DNA of 64,000 nucleotides, from contig NZ_LIQH01000024.1 in assembly GCF_001418085.1 (NCBI RefSeq), forward strand, positions 42,833-106,832, written 5' to 3'. Shown here piece by piece: positions 52,931-63,111 of the stretch. A program made the position numbers and the translations under genes. Source of the stretch: Lacinutrix algicola (GTDB taxonomy: Bacteria; Bacteroidota; Bacteroidia; Flavobacteriales; Flavobacteriaceae). Numbering within the stretch: position 1 is the stretch's first letter; every line of letters begins with the position of its first letter. The notes beneath the pieces were generated by a model, which saw nothing but the letters and a program-made list of their open reading frames with translations, was not told the DNA's origin and searched no databases.

Positions 52931-53932
52931 TTATTTTATTTTGTGATCTATAAAAGGATAATCTTCTTGCTCGTATACCACATCGTACATTAAGCTTTTT
53001 TCTGGATATGGAGATTCATCTGCGAATTTCTCACATTCTGCTACTAATGCTTTAACGCGCTTATCGATTACTTTTAAATCGTCTTCGCTAGCGTAGTTTT
53101 CTTTAAGAATAATATCTTTAACCTGCTTAATAGGATCTATTTTCTTGTATTCTTCTACTTCATCTTTTGTTCTATAATGCTGAGCATCTGACATTGAGTG
53201 ACCTCTATAACGGTATGTTTTCACTTCTAAGAAAGTTGGACCTCCACCTGATCTTGCACGAGTAATCGCTTCATCAAAAGCTTCGGCAACTTTAATAGGA
53301 TTCATTCCATCTACAGGTCCAGAAGGCATTTCGTATCCACGTCCTAATTTCCAAATATCTGTATGGTTTGCTGTACGCTCTACACTTGTTCCCATAGCAT
53401 ACCCATTGTTCTCACAAACGAATACTACTGGCAAGTTCCAAAGCATTGCTAAGTTAAAAGTCTCATGTAAAGAACCTTGTCTTGCTGCTCCATCACCAAA
53501 ACAGCAAATAGTTACTGCATTTTGATCGTGGTATTTATCTCCAAAAGCCATTCCAGCTCCTAATGGAATTTGACCTCCTACAATACCATGTCCACCATAA
53601 AAACGGTGTTCTTTAGAAAATATATGCATTGAACCACCTAAACCTTGAGAAGTTCCTGTTGCTTTTCCAAATAATTCTGCCATTACACGTTTAGGATCTA
53701 CTCCCATACCTATAGGCTGAACGTGATTACGATATGCAGTAATCATTTTATCTTTTGTTAAGTCCATTGCATGTAAAGCTCCTGCTAATACTGCTTCTTG
53801 GCCATTATACAAATGAAGGAATCCTCTAACTTTTTGTTGGATATAAACTGCAGCAAGTTTGTCTTCAAACTTTCTCCAGAAATACATGTCTTCATACCAT
53901 TTAAGGTATACTTCTTTAGTTATTTTTTGCAT
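52931..53932 (-). CDS. pdhA: Pyruvate dehydrogenase E1 alpha subunit
   Basis: This 333-residue subunit has the thiamine-diphosphate motif GDGAARQGSLHETFNLA and the GGSMHIF and YRGHSMSD motifs of E1 alpha. It decarboxylates pyruvate as part of the PDH complex, together with a beta subunit encoded elsewhere. The upstream promoter (54018-54047) is exact and contains a copy of the alginate-type palindrome. This links the gene to the pathway that ends in pyruvate, though that link is inference. Confidence 0.95.
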   Translation of the reverse strand: MQKITKEVYLKWYEDMYFWRKFEDKLAAVYIQQKVRGFLHLYNGQEAVLAGALHAMDLTKDKMITAYRNHVQPIGMGVDPKRVMAELFGKATGTSQGLGGSMHIFSKEHRFYGGHGIVGGQIPLGAGMAFGDKYHDQNAVTICCFGDGAARQGSLHETFNLAMLWNLPVVFVCENNGYAMGTSVERTANHTDIWKLGRGYEMPSGPVDGMNPIKVAEAFDEAITRARSGGGPTFLEVKTYRYRGHSMSDAQHYRTKDEVEEYKKIDPIKQVKDIILKENYASEDDLKVIDKRVKALVAECEKFADESPYPEKSLMYDVVYEQEDYPFIDHKIK

Positions 53933-54017
53933 TTTTGGTGTTTCTTTTCTATAAATTAAAAACCACTTAAAATTGATATTCGTTCAATTAATCAATTTTA
54001 AAAAATTGTTTCACTAA

Positions 54018-54047
54018 CAAAAGTAACACTTTGTATTGGTTTACCAA
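54018..54047 (-). promoter_or_regulatory. pdhA promoter
   Basis: On the minus strand TTG (54047-54045), 19 bp, then TACTTTTG (54025-54018). Start of transcription near 54012 leaves a leader of about 80 nt. Confidence 0.72.
54036..54047. promoter_or_regulatory. TTGGTTTACCAA palindrome at the pdhA promoter
   Basis: This is an exact copy of the 12-bp unit at the PL6 and susC promoters. It covers the -33 box of pdhA, unlike in the alginate locus where the unit covers -7. It is single, not tandem. By base composition an exact match in 64 kb is expected about 0.01-0.02 times by chance. Confidence 0.55.
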
Positions 54048-54088
54048 AAGTGAAAATTAACTAATGTTATATGATTTCAAGATTTTTT

Positions 54089-54101
54089 TTACGAAAACGT
54101 T
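54089..54101. promoter_or_regulatory. Inverted AACGTTTTCGTAA motif upstream of pdhA
   Basis: The minus strand reads AACGTTTTCGTAA, identical to the 13-mer at susC1 and susC2. It begins at the stop codon of cdd, about 42 bp beyond the pdhA -33 box. Confidence 0.45.
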
Positions 54102-54582
54102 ATAGATTTGATGAATCGAAACCAAAAGGTAATAAATTGGATAATGAGTTAGATCTCATAACCTTGCCAATCTCTCCCATAAAATAGATTTCTATAGCAC
54201 TTCCCTGCTTTGTTTCGTATTCTGCAATAGACTGTCTACAAGCTCCACAAGGCGGAATTGGCGCACTTGTTTTCTGGTTTTGAGACGCCGCAGTAATAGC
54301 CATTTTTACAATTTTTGCTTTTGGATACTTAGCTCCTGCATAAAAAATAGCTGTTCGCTCTGCACACAATCCAGAAGGATAAGAAGCATTTTCTTGATTA
54401 CTACCAGAAATAATTTCACCATTATCTAGCAATATTGCTGTACCTACGTGAAACCTTGAATAAGGAGCGTAAGCATTATCTCTTGCTTCTATTGCATTTT
54501 GCATTAAACTTTGAATATCTTTAGGTGTATCTTCTAAAGTATCGAAAACATAAAGTTTAGATTCTATTATTACTTCTTTCAT
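54100..54582 (-). CDS. cdd: Cytidine deaminase
   Basis: This 160-residue zinc enzyme has the ENASYPSGLCAERTAIF and PPCGACRQ motifs with the catalytic Glu and three zinc Cys. It deaminates cytidine and deoxycytidine in pyrimidine salvage. It lies between porV and pdhA, an order that I recall as common in flavobacteria, and is set off from porV by a strong terminator. Confidence 0.95.
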   Translation of the reverse strand: MKEVIIESKLYVFDTLEDTPKDIQSLMQNAIEARDNAYAPYSRFHVGTAILLDNGEIISGSNQENASYPSGLCAERTAIFYAGAKYPKAKIVKMAITAASQNQKTSAPIPPCGACRQSIAEYETKQGSAIEIYFMGEIGKVMRSNSLSNLLPFGFDSSNL

Positions 54583-54618
54583 ATAATTCTAATTAAAAAA
54601 CTACAAATTAATTTAGAC

Positions 54619-54649
54619 AAAAAAACTATTGCTTTGGGCAATAGTTTTT
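54619..54649 (-). terminator. Terminator of the porU-porV operon
   Basis: AAAAACTATTGC (54621-54632) and GCAATAGTTTTT (54638-54649) form a 12-bp stem; on the minus strand the T-run has seven bases. It is 22 bp after the porV stop. Confidence 0.88.
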
Positions 54650-54671
54650 ATTTTTTAAAATATTCTATATT

Positions 54672-55913
54672 TTAATATTCTGTATATTCTCCTTCTCCAA
54701 GATTAAACGTTAAAGAAAAACGTAATGTACTTTCTAATGGACTTTGCACTTTTGATGCAGAGAACAAATATGATAAATCTAGATTAAGAACATTGTATTT
54801 AAATCCTGCTCCTAAGGCAAAAAACTTACGTGCTCCTTTTGTTTCATGCTCGTTAAAATAACCAGCTCTAAATGCAAAAGAATCTTGGTATAAGTATTCT
54901 AAACCTACCGCATAAGTAAACTCTTGTAACTCTTCCTTTCCTCCTCCTGGTGCATCACCAAAAGATTGAAAAATACCTGACATAAAATCTACATCATTAT
55001 CTTGACCGTCTATTATATAATCATTATCTACAGCAATCAACACATCTTCTCCTGCTTGATAACCTTCGTTCTCTCCGCTTTCTGTATATTCTGTTCTCTT
55101 TCCAAGAACTGGAGGAGTTGGAACTAACAATTTAGAAAATTCTACTGTTGCTCCAAGTTTATTGTATTGATCGAAAATAAAATCGAAACCACCACCTAAA
55201 CGTAATGTTGTTGGTTGGAAATTTTCTTGTCCACCTTCGTCGTAGTTAAATTTAGGCCCTAAATTTTGAAGAGCAAAACCACCTCTCCAACGACCATTAA
55301 AGTCGTTATAAGCCTCTTCTTCACTTTGGTAGTAACCTGTAATATCTACACCAAATGTACTTGCGGCTTTTAAATCTTGACCATCTTCTGTCTGTAATTT
55401 TAAATCTGAACGCAAGTAACGCATTGCTACAGCCATACCAAATTGATCGCTTAGCCTTAAACTATATGAAAGATCTAAAGCTAACTCATTTGGCTTCTGA
55501 ATTAATGGAGTAGAATTTTCATCTTTAACAAACTCTATTTCTCCTAAACTAAAATAAGTTAAACTAGCTCCAAAAGCACTTTGTTCATCTATTCTATTGA
55601 AATAAGAGACATAACCAATACCTATGTCATTTACCAACTTACTTAAATATGGAGTATAACTTAATGAGATACCTGATTTTGCTGTTGAAAAAACATACTT
55701 AGCTGGGTTCCACTTTTGAGAAAATGCATCTACCGAAGTTGCAACTCCCATATCTCCCATTGCTGCAGCTCTAGCGTCCGGTGCTATTAAAAGAAACGGC
55801 ATACCTGTTGTTATTACTCGTGTATCTTGATAAGGCTCTACTAGAAATGAACTTTGCGCATTACCATAGGCCGTAAAAACTAACACAATTACTATTAAAA
55901 TATTCTTTTTCAT
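54672..55913 (-). CDS. porV: PorV, type IX secretion outer-membrane shuttle protein
   Basis: This 413-residue FadL-like outer-membrane barrel has a signal peptide (to about YGNAQ), GMPFLLIAPDARAAAMGDMG near the N-terminus and a barrel-like ending (FSLTFNLGEGEYTEY). PorV (LptO) carries T9SS cargo from the translocon to the PorU sortase. It lies 33 bp after porU in one operon, as in other flavobacteria. Confidence 0.93.
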   Translation of the reverse strand: MKKNILIVIVLVFTAYGNAQSSFLVEPYQDTRVITTGMPFLLIAPDARAAAMGDMGVATSVDAFSQKWNPAKYVFSTAKSGISLSYTPYLSKLVNDIGIGYVSYFNRIDEQSAFGASLTYFSLGEIEFVKDENSTPLIQKPNELALDLSYSLRLSDQFGMAVAMRYLRSDLKLQTEDGQDLKAASTFGVDITGYYQSEEEAYNDFNGRWRGGFALQNLGPKFNYDEGGQENFQPTTLRLGGGFDFIFDQYNKLGATVEFSKLLVPTPPVLGKRTEYTESGENEGYQAGEDVLIAVDNDYIIDGQDNDVDFMSGIFQSFGDAPGGGKEELQEFTYAVGLEYLYQDSFAFRAGYFNEHETKGARKFFALGAGFKYNVLNLDLSYLFSASKVQSPLESTLRFSLTFNLGEGEYTEY

Positions 55914-55946
55914 AAATCAATTTTATTTGGCAAATATAATTTTTTA

Positions 55947-58900
55947 TTATAGGATTACAAGCTTCTCAATTTTTTCTACTGTTTTATTTGTGGCACTAGA
56001 ATGTACTTTTAATTTATAAATATAGGTTCCTTTTCCTATTTTATCTCCAAAGTCGTCTCTACCGTCCCATACGATGTCTCTCGATGTTGAACTTGTAGAT
56101 TTTGTACCAACTCCTGTTGTTTGACCATTTAATGTTCTAACTATTTTACCAGATACTGTAAATATTTGTACAGAAACATCTAAAACTTCCGAACTGTTAT
56201 GACTAAACCAAAACTCTGTATAATTTACAAACGGATTTGGATAATTAAGCACATTTTCAATTACTAGATTTTCGTCTTCATTAAAAACTCTAAACTGTAA
56301 CTCTGCAGTAGAAGAATTATTGTAAACATCCCATGCTTTAACTGTTAAAGTATGTAATCCAGGCTCTAAATCTCTAAAAGGATAACTTAAACTTCCTCTT
56401 GTATAATCGTCTAACTCGGTTACATAATAATTATTAAGCACGTAAGGGTTTACTTCGTCTCCATCTAATATGGCCACTATATCGTGCCCAATACCACTTG
56501 CGGTATTTATTCCATTTTCATCTTGTAATTTCACCAATAATATTGGAGACTCGTTTGTTATACCTCCTGAAACGAAGTTTTCATCATTCATGTATAAATT
56601 TATATTAGGCCCAAGATTATCTTCTGCTGCGTTTTCATTTATACCACCTATTTGTAATACGTTTATATCTCCACCTGACTCATCACTGACTGAATTTTCT
56701 CGCGAGGCATAAAAACTTATTTTTCCATAACCTACAGGTATTCCAATATCTCTAGGCACAATAAAATCGAATTCAAATTCTCCATTTGTAACAGTAGATT
56801 GCCCTCTAAAAATAACTTCTCCTAAGGTTTCATACTGCAACTTAATTAACGAACCCGCTTCTGTGGTGTTGTCGTTTCCTAAGGTTTCTCTTTGTATTAA
56901 CTTATCATAAATAGTTGTAACAACTTTACCATTATAATTAGTTAATAAATTTCCTGAAACATCTGTAACTTCTCCTGCTAATTTAGTATAACTTAAAGCC
57001 TCTAAAACTTCTGAATTACCAGCTACTGGTACATCGTTTATTTTAGTTAGTCTAACATTTGGTTTTGGGAATGCTAATTTTAGTGCTGGATCTCCTATAT
57101 AAAAAACTAAATATTTCTGACCAACTCCAGCAATACTATTACTGTTTTTTGTTAACCTAAGTGCTTCGGCCATTGAAGGATATTCATGATCTAAATAAGT
57201 ATCTGTATCACTATACGAAAACAAATATTCTTCTAGTTTAATATTAAATTCAACTCCCACAGACACAAAAATTTGACGCGTAGTAGATATTAAAGAAATT
57301 GCTCCTCCGTCTTTATTCCAATATACTAATTCACCTGCTGTTATTCTAAGCGGATTATCGAATCGTGTGTACTCACAAGTTACGGTTACAAAACAACTTA
57401 ACTTACAATCGTTTCTAAGGTCCTGAGCTTCTGGTTTTTGAAAAAACCTCTCGGTCGCCCAACCATCTTCTCCTCCGTGCCCAAAATAATTAACTACAAG
57501 CGCTCCATTTTCAATAGCATTTGAAATTGCAGTTGAAACCTCTGGATAACGGTCTCCTCCTGCCGATGCTTCTTGTTGGTATGAATCTGCATGAATTTTT
57601 ATTGCATTTAAAAATGGCTTTTCTGTAGTGATTTCATCAGCAATTTGGTCTGTAGTTTCTTGTAGGGTTCTTTCATAAACTTCATCAACATCGTCTGAGA
57701 TTGCAATAAAATTATTTCTCCAACTCCCCAATGCCGCCTCAGAATAATACACTTCTACTTTATCTACCATCTCCTTTGCACGTGTTGGTGAATCTGCAAT
57801 TATTCTACCTACAGCAATGTCTAATCTATCAGAAGTAACCATGGTTCCTTCGTTTAAACCCATCATACCATAGAAGTCATCTGAAACAAATGAATTTGTT
57901 AAATTATAACTATCGAAAGCATGCCATGAGGGTGTATTATATGTATTTGGTGAAACTCTAGATTTATAATCGAATGAAGTATCTCCAAAAAGGCATAAAT
58001 ATTTCAGTCTATTTTCTGGTAAACTGGCATTATCGTATACATACCTAACTAAGTTTCTTATTGCTGAAATATCTCTATTACCCGTGTTGAACTCATTATA
58101 TATAGAATTTAAAGTAACAACTTTTACATTTAAATTGTTTTTGTCCCTATTTAATTGCGCCAAACGGTTAGCTTGACTTAAAAGAGTACTTGGCGTAACA
58201 ATAATATAATCGACGTCTTGAAAATTCCCTTGACTATCGTTAAAAATTGTTCCTTTAATATTTTGATTTCCAACTGAAGAGTTTCCAGGGTTTATAGGTT
58301 CATATAAATCTGATGCCGTAATTGCAACATATTTTTTCAAACTTCCTAAAGCTGATTTAAAACTTAAGGTAGCATCTGAATTTAGTTTATTAGTAATATT
58401 ATTTTCATCAGTAATATCCCAAACTTCAAAAACATTAGAAGCATTAGACATACTATATAATCCGATTCCAGAATCTTGAGCAGCGTCTCTGTTAAAAAAC
58501 TCAAATTGTTTTCCACTATAAATTAAATCTCTTGTTGCTTCTATGGAAATATAATCGATGTAACCTACTGCACTTGGCACTCCTAATTTATCGTATTCAA
58601 CTTTTACAGAAAGATTATCTGAATCTACACTTATATCATTAGCATAATTTGCACTAACACCATAATTATGCCCATCTACTCCAGGAGTTGTAATTGCTGC
58701 AACCTGATTATTATTAACACTAACAGTCCAATTTGCGGCATTACCAGATGTTGAAGCTCCATTAAACACAAATTTAACAGGCTCTGAAATTACAAGGTTT
58801 GGAAAATTAAAGTCGAATATTTTAGTAGTTTCAATATCTAATTTATCACCAAACCACCTTCTTCCTACATAAGCAAGGCTAAACTCATCTATTTCATGAA

Positions 58901-59819
58901 ATTGAAAATCTTGAAACGTAGTTATTGTTGTTGTTGCATTACCTGACGGCTCTGCCATGTTTTGAATTCTTTTACCACTACCAAATCCGATATTTATATA
59001 ATAATACGTTACATCTTGATATGGATTAATATTAGTATTAACCAAAGGATCGTTTACAATACCTTCTGGACCTACACCATAAAACAAAACATAATCACCA
59101 TTATTAAATACACCATCTTCCTCTCCAACAACCTTAATTGCATTTTCAATAGGATCTAGAGGATAGTTATCATCATTTAAATAAGGTATCATTTGTCCTC
59201 CCTTTCCATAAATTTTTATAGATCTCGGATCAATAGAATTTGTATTAATACCCAAGTTATCCATAAAACTTTTAGTCATTTTAAAGACTCCTGTTTTGTT
59301 TATTGCAAACTTATACCAAGTCCCAGAACTTAATACAGAATTTGAAATTGGTTGATTATTACCATTTCTATAAAACAAGTTAGAATTCTCATAATCAACT
59401 GTAAAAGAAGTAACTTTTTGATAAGAATTTGTTCCAGTTTTCACTATTGCAGAAACTGTTAAAAAAGCATATTTATCTTCCCTCGCTTCCGCATTTTTTA
59501 AACTATATTTAATAGAAGTAGGAATAGTTTTTAAATCTAAATCTTTTAATTCTGTTGTAGAAATGGAAGCATATTTAACATTAGTTAAAGTTATACTACT
59601 CTCTTTTATACTAGAATTAGTATCCCATTGCGCTACAAAACTAACTCCGTCGTTTAGACTAAAACTATAATGTTCTACAGGCGAAAAACTAGGCACTTGA
59701 ATACTATAACCATCTGTACTCATGGTTTTAGCAGCGTTCCATGTTAAATTAAAATTCTTCTGTTGCGAATAGGCTATAGTACAAAGCAGTACTGTAATAC
59801 CAAATAATATCTTTTTCAT
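55947..59819 (-). CDS. porU: PorU, type IX secretion sortase (C25 peptidase family)
   Basis: This 1,290-residue protein has a signal peptide, a long beta-rich N-terminal part, a gingipain-like C25 domain with the catalytic His781 (NYFGHGGEDGW) and Cys815 (VTVTCEYTRF), and a C-terminal sorting-like domain (FTVSGKIVRTLNG). The 34-residue His-Cys spacing agrees with P. gingivalis PorU. It removes the sorting domain of T9SS cargo and anchors the protein at the surface. It is divergent from gldJ, with which it shares a 271-bp upstream region. Confidence 0.94.
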   Translation of the reverse strand: MKKILFGITVLLCTIAYSQQKNFNLTWNAAKTMSTDGYSIQVPSFSPVEHYSFSLNDGVSFVAQWDTNSSIKESSITLTNVKYASISTTELKDLDLKTIPTSIKYSLKNAEAREDKYAFLTVSAIVKTGTNSYQKVTSFTVDYENSNLFYRNGNNQPISNSVLSSGTWYKFAINKTGVFKMTKSFMDNLGINTNSIDPRSIKIYGKGGQMIPYLNDDNYPLDPIENAIKVVGEEDGVFNNGDYVLFYGVGPEGIVNDPLVNTNINPYQDVTYYYINIGFGSGKRIQNMAEPSGNATTTITTFQDFQFHEIDEFSLAYVGRRWFGDKLDIETTKIFDFNFPNLVISEPVKFVFNGASTSGNAANWTVSVNNNQVAAITTPGVDGHNYGVSANYANDISVDSDNLSVKVEYDKLGVPSAVGYIDYISIEATRDLIYSGKQFEFFNRDAAQDSGIGLYSMSNASNVFEVWDITDENNITNKLNSDATLSFKSALGSLKKYVAITASDLYEPINPGNSSVGNQNIKGTIFNDSQGNFQDVDYIIVTPSTLLSQANRLAQLNRDKNNLNVKVVTLNSIYNEFNTGNRDISAIRNLVRYVYDNASLPENRLKYLCLFGDTSFDYKSRVSPNTYNTPSWHAFDSYNLTNSFVSDDFYGMMGLNEGTMVTSDRLDIAVGRIIADSPTRAKEMVDKVEVYYSEAALGSWRNNFIAISDDVDEVYERTLQETTDQIADEITTEKPFLNAIKIHADSYQQEASAGGDRYPEVSTAISNAIENGALVVNYFGHGGEDGWATERFFQKPEAQDLRNDCKLSCFVTVTCEYTRFDNPLRITAGELVYWNKDGGAISLISTTRQIFVSVGVEFNIKLEEYLFSYSDTDTYLDHEYPSMAEALRLTKNSNSIAGVGQKYLVFYIGDPALKLAFPKPNVRLTKINDVPVAGNSEVLEALSYTKLAGEVTDVSGNLLTNYNGKVVTTIYDKLIQRETLGNDNTTEAGSLIKLQYETLGEVIFRGQSTVTNGEFEFDFIVPRDIGIPVGYGKISFYASRENSVSDESGGDINVLQIGGINENAAEDNLGPNINLYMNDENFVSGGITNESPILLVKLQDENGINTASGIGHDIVAILDGDEVNPYVLNNYYVTELDDYTRGSLSYPFRDLEPGLHTLTVKAWDVYNNSSTAELQFRVFNEDENLVIENVLNYPNPFVNYTEFWFSHNSSEVLDVSVQIFTVSGKIVRTLNGQTTGVGTKSTSSTSRDIVWDGRDDFGDKIGKGTYIYKLKVHSSATNKTVEKIEKLVIL

Positions 59820-59884
59820 TGCTTTAAATAACGTGATTATTTCAATGTTATTATTTCATTTTTAACATTTTTATAACAACGATT

Positions 59885-59892
59885 CAAAATTA
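59885..59892 (-). promoter_or_regulatory. -7 box for porU-porV
   Basis: On the minus strand this reads TAATTTTG, matching TAnnTTTG, about 65 bp upstream of the porU ATG. The -33 element was not found. The rest of 59820-60090 holds only AT-rich sequence and no clear gldJ promoter. Confidence 0.4.
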
Positions 59893-60090
59893 CAATAATA
59901 AATTAAAAAATAAGACGTTATAATGATTCAAAACATCGGCTAAAAACTAATCACAAATCGATGTATAGTAAATAAATGGGATAAAGCGTATTTATTTTTT
60001 AGTTAATTTTACAAAATAGCTTGTAGAGTTATGTAGAATTATTATATTGCGTCTCCAAAAAAAACTTAATTAGCTCATAAACGTATCAGT

Positions 60091-61755
60091 ATGAAAAAAG
60101 TAATTGTATCAAGGATTTTAATGCTATTAGCAGTTTCGATTACCTTGGTTGGCTGTGGTAGATCTGGCGGATCAAACGTAGATAGCGCCACTGGCTGGGA
60201 AATTAACGCTAAAGAAGGCGGATTTCAATACAACACAAAATTTAAAGAACAAGAAACTCCTCCGGGAACTGTTTTTGTAGAAGGTGGTACTTTTACAATG
60301 GGACGTGTTCAGGATGATGTAATGCATGATTGGAATAATACTCCAAACCAGCAACACATTCAGTCTTTCTACATGGATGAAACAGAAGTAACCAATCAAA
60401 ACTACTTAATGTACTTAGATTGGATTAAGCAAGTTTATCCACCAGAAGACGAAAATTTTAGAAAAATATACGAAGGTGTTGTACCAGATACTTTAGTATG
60501 GAGAAACCGTTTAGGTTATAACGAAGTAATGACTGAAAACTATTTACGCCACCCAGGATATGGACAATATCCAGTAGTTGGTGTAAGTTGGATTCAAGCT
60601 GTTGAATATGCAAACTGGAGATCGGATAGAGTTCAGGAAAAAGCATTACAACAAGAAGGTTACTTAAAACAAGATAGCCAATACGAAGCTACTGCAGATG
60701 CAAACTTTAGTACAGATACTTATATTAATGCGCCAACTCAAACTTTTGGTGGGAATGAAGATATTTTAAGAGGCGGAAAATTAAAACCTCAAATGGATGC
60801 TAACGGTGAAGAAATTAACGTTTATGCTTCTAGACAGACAGGTATTATTTCTCCTAAATACAGACTTCCTACTGAAACAGAATGGGAATATGCTGCCTTA
60901 GGTTTATCTGAAATTAGAAGTTATAATGTTTATAGAGGTCGTAAAAAATATCCTTGGGATGGACAGTACACTCGTTCAGGAACACGCAAAATTAAAGGAG
61001 ATCAATTAGCAAACTTTAAACAAGGTAAAGGTGATTATGGTGGAATTGCAGGATGGTCTGACGATGGTGCTGATATTACTGCTCAAGTAAAAACTTACGC
61101 TCCAAACGATTTCGGTTTATACGATATGGCAGGAAACGTTGCAGAATGGGTTGCCGATGTTTACAGACCTATTGTTGATGATGAGTTTAACGATTTCAAC
61201 TACTATAGAGGAAACGTTTACACTAAAAATGCTATTACTGAAGAAGGTACAGTTAAAATTGTAACTACAGATGAGATTGTTTTTGATACACTTCCAAACG
61301 GAAAAGTAATCGCAAGAGATTTACCTGGTGAAATTGCTCAAGTTCCTGTTGATGAAGATGAAACTTACTTAAGAACAAACTTCGACAGAAGTGATAACCG
61401 TAACTTTAGAGATGGTGATAGACGTTCTTCTCGTGGATATGCAGATTTTGACGAATCAGAAGGAGAAAAGGATGCTCTAACAAGTAAAATGTATAACTCA
61501 CCTAAACATTCTACAGAAGTTGATTCTTCTGGAAATATGATTAGAGAATGGGATAAGAGTAGTAAAAGAACATCTTTAATTAACGACGAAGCTCGTGTAT
61601 TTAAAGGAGGTTCTTGGAAAGATAGAGAATACTGGTTAGACCCAGCACAAAGACGTTACTTCCCACAAAATATGGCTACAGACTATATTGGGTTTAGATG
61701 TGCAATGTCTAGAGTAGGTTCTAAATCTAAATCTAAAAACAAAACTAAAAACTAA
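60091..61755 (+). CDS. gldJ: GldJ, gliding motility and type IX secretion lipoprotein
   Basis: This 554-residue lipoprotein (Cys22 in TLVGC) has a formylglycine-generating-enzyme/sulfatase-modifying fold: GGTFTMGRVQDD, MDETEVTNQNYL, YRLPTETEWEYAALG, MAGNVAEWV and FKGGSWKD. It lacks enzymatic function in known GldJ proteins and is needed for gliding and T9SS. The basic C-terminal tail (KSKSKNKTKN) is present. It is divergent from porU and followed by a strong terminator. Confidence 0.95.
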   Translation: MKKVIVSRILMLLAVSITLVGCGRSGGSNVDSATGWEINAKEGGFQYNTKFKEQETPPGTVFVEGGTFTMGRVQDDVMHDWNNTPNQQHIQSFYMDETEVTNQNYLMYLDWIKQVYPPEDENFRKIYEGVVPDTLVWRNRLGYNEVMTENYLRHPGYGQYPVVGVSWIQAVEYANWRSDRVQEKALQQEGYLKQDSQYEATADANFSTDTYINAPTQTFGGNEDILRGGKLKPQMDANGEEINVYASRQTGIISPKYRLPTETEWEYAALGLSEIRSYNVYRGRKKYPWDGQYTRSGTRKIKGDQLANFKQGKGDYGGIAGWSDDGADITAQVKTYAPNDFGLYDMAGNVAEWVADVYRPIVDDEFNDFNYYRGNVYTKNAITEEGTVKIVTTDEIVFDTLPNGKVIARDLPGEIAQVPVDEDETYLRTNFDRSDNRNFRDGDRRSSRGYADFDESEGEKDALTSKMYNSPKHSTEVDSSGNMIREWDKSSKRTSLINDEARVFKGGSWKDREYWLDPAQRRYFPQNMATDYIGFRCAMSRVGSKSKSKNKTKN

Positions 61756-61776
61756 TATTAGTTTTAAATAATATTA

Positions 61777-61807
61777 AAAGTCCTAACGTTTAGTTAGGAC
61801 TTTTTTT
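61777..61807 (+). terminator. Terminator after gldJ
   Basis: AAAGTCCTAAC (61777-61787) and GTTAGGACTTT (61793-61803) pair perfectly around loop GTTTA, followed by T5 more. murF starts only 14 bp later, so its promoter may lie within or before this element. Confidence 0.88.
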
Positions 61808-61820
61808 ATACTTTTATTTT

Positions 61821-63104
61821 ATGAAAATAGAACAACTGCACACCCTTTTTTTAGAATGCAAAGGCATTTCTACAGACACGAGAAAAGTATCTAAAAACAA
61901 TATGTTTTTTGCCTTAAAAGGTGATAATTTTAATGGCAATACCTTTGCTTTAAAAGCAATAGAATTAGGAGCAAATTATGTTATAATAGATGAAGTTGAA
62001 CATAAAGCATCGAACAAAACTATTTTAGTTGATAATGTACTAGAAACATTGCAAGCGCTAGCCTCTTACCATAGAACTTTTTTAAGCATTCCAATAATTG
62101 CTTTAACTGGAAGTAACGGTAAAACAACAACAAAAGAATTAATAAATACTGTACTCTCTAAAAAGTACAAAACAACAGCCACAATAGGAAATTTAAATAA
62201 CCATATTGGAGTACCATTAACCTTACTTTCAATGACCAACGAGACAGAAATTGGTATTGTTGAAATGGGAGCGAATCACTTAAAAGAGATTGAATTTCTT
62301 TGCAGCATAGCTAAGCCAGATTACGGATACATTACCAACTTTGGGAAAGCCCATTTAGAAGGTTTTGGAAGTATTCAGGGAGTAATTAATGGTAAAAGCG
62401 AACTTTACACCTATTTAATTAAAAACGCTAAGCACATATTTTTAAATGCAGATGACTCCATTCAAAAAGAAAAACTAAACACATATATTAAAAAGCTTGG
62501 TTTTTCGGAAACAGATTCTAACTATTTTAAAATAGAGTTTATTGAGGCGAATCCATTTGTTTCTTTTGAGATTGAAGATTCTACAATTAACTCTCAACTT
62601 ATTGGGAAATATAATTTCACAAATCTTTGTGCTGCAGCAATAATTGGGAAATATTTTAATGTAGAATTAAATGAAATTAAAGAAGCCTTAGAAGACTACG
62701 CTCCAACTAACAATAGATCACAAATAATAGAAAAAGGCACAAATAAAATTATTCTAGACGCCTATAATGCAAATCCAACAAGCATGAAAGCAGCATTAGA
62801 AAATTTTAGTGCTTTAAAAGATGAAACTAAAATAGCTTTTTTAGGAGATATGTTAGAATTAGGAACAGATGCAAAACAAGAACATCAAGCCATTTTAGAC
62901 TTATCTACTAGCTTGAATATCGATTCAATTTATTTAGTTGGAGAAAACTTTTTTGAATCTGAAAATAAATCTCATAGAGCAAAACAATTTATCTCTTTTG
63001 AAACTTTAAAAGAAGAATTAAAAACCGTAAAGATAAAAAATAGAACACTATTAATTAAAGGTTCAAGAGGAATGGCTTTAGAAAGAATACTAGACTTTGT
63101 GTAA
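61821..63104 (+). CDS. murF: UDP-N-acetylmuramoyl-tripeptide--D-alanyl-D-alanine ligase
   Basis: This 427-residue Mur ligase has the ATP loop GSNGKTTTKEL, NLNNHIGVPLTLL, EMGANHLKEI and ILDAYNANPTSM motifs of MurF. It adds D-Ala-D-Ala to UDP-MurNAc-tripeptide in the cytoplasm. It follows gldJ, a common order in flavobacteria. It appears complete. Confidence 0.95.
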   Translation: MKIEQLHTLFLECKGISTDTRKVSKNNMFFALKGDNFNGNTFALKAIELGANYVIIDEVEHKASNKTILVDNVLETLQALASYHRTFLSIPIIALTGSNGKTTTKELINTVLSKKYKTTATIGNLNNHIGVPLTLLSMTNETEIGIVEMGANHLKEIEFLCSIAKPDYGYITNFGKAHLEGFGSIQGVINGKSELYTYLIKNAKHIFLNADDSIQKEKLNTYIKKLGFSETDSNYFKIEFIEANPFVSFEIEDSTINSQLIGKYNFTNLCAAAIIGKYFNVELNEIKEALEDYAPTNNRSQIIEKGTNKIILDAYNANPTSMKAALENFSALKDETKIAFLGDMLELGTDAKQEHQAILDLSTSLNIDSIYLVGENFFESENKSHRAKQFISFETLKEELKTVKIKNRTLLIKGSRGMALERILDFV

Positions 63105-63111
63105 AGTAAGT

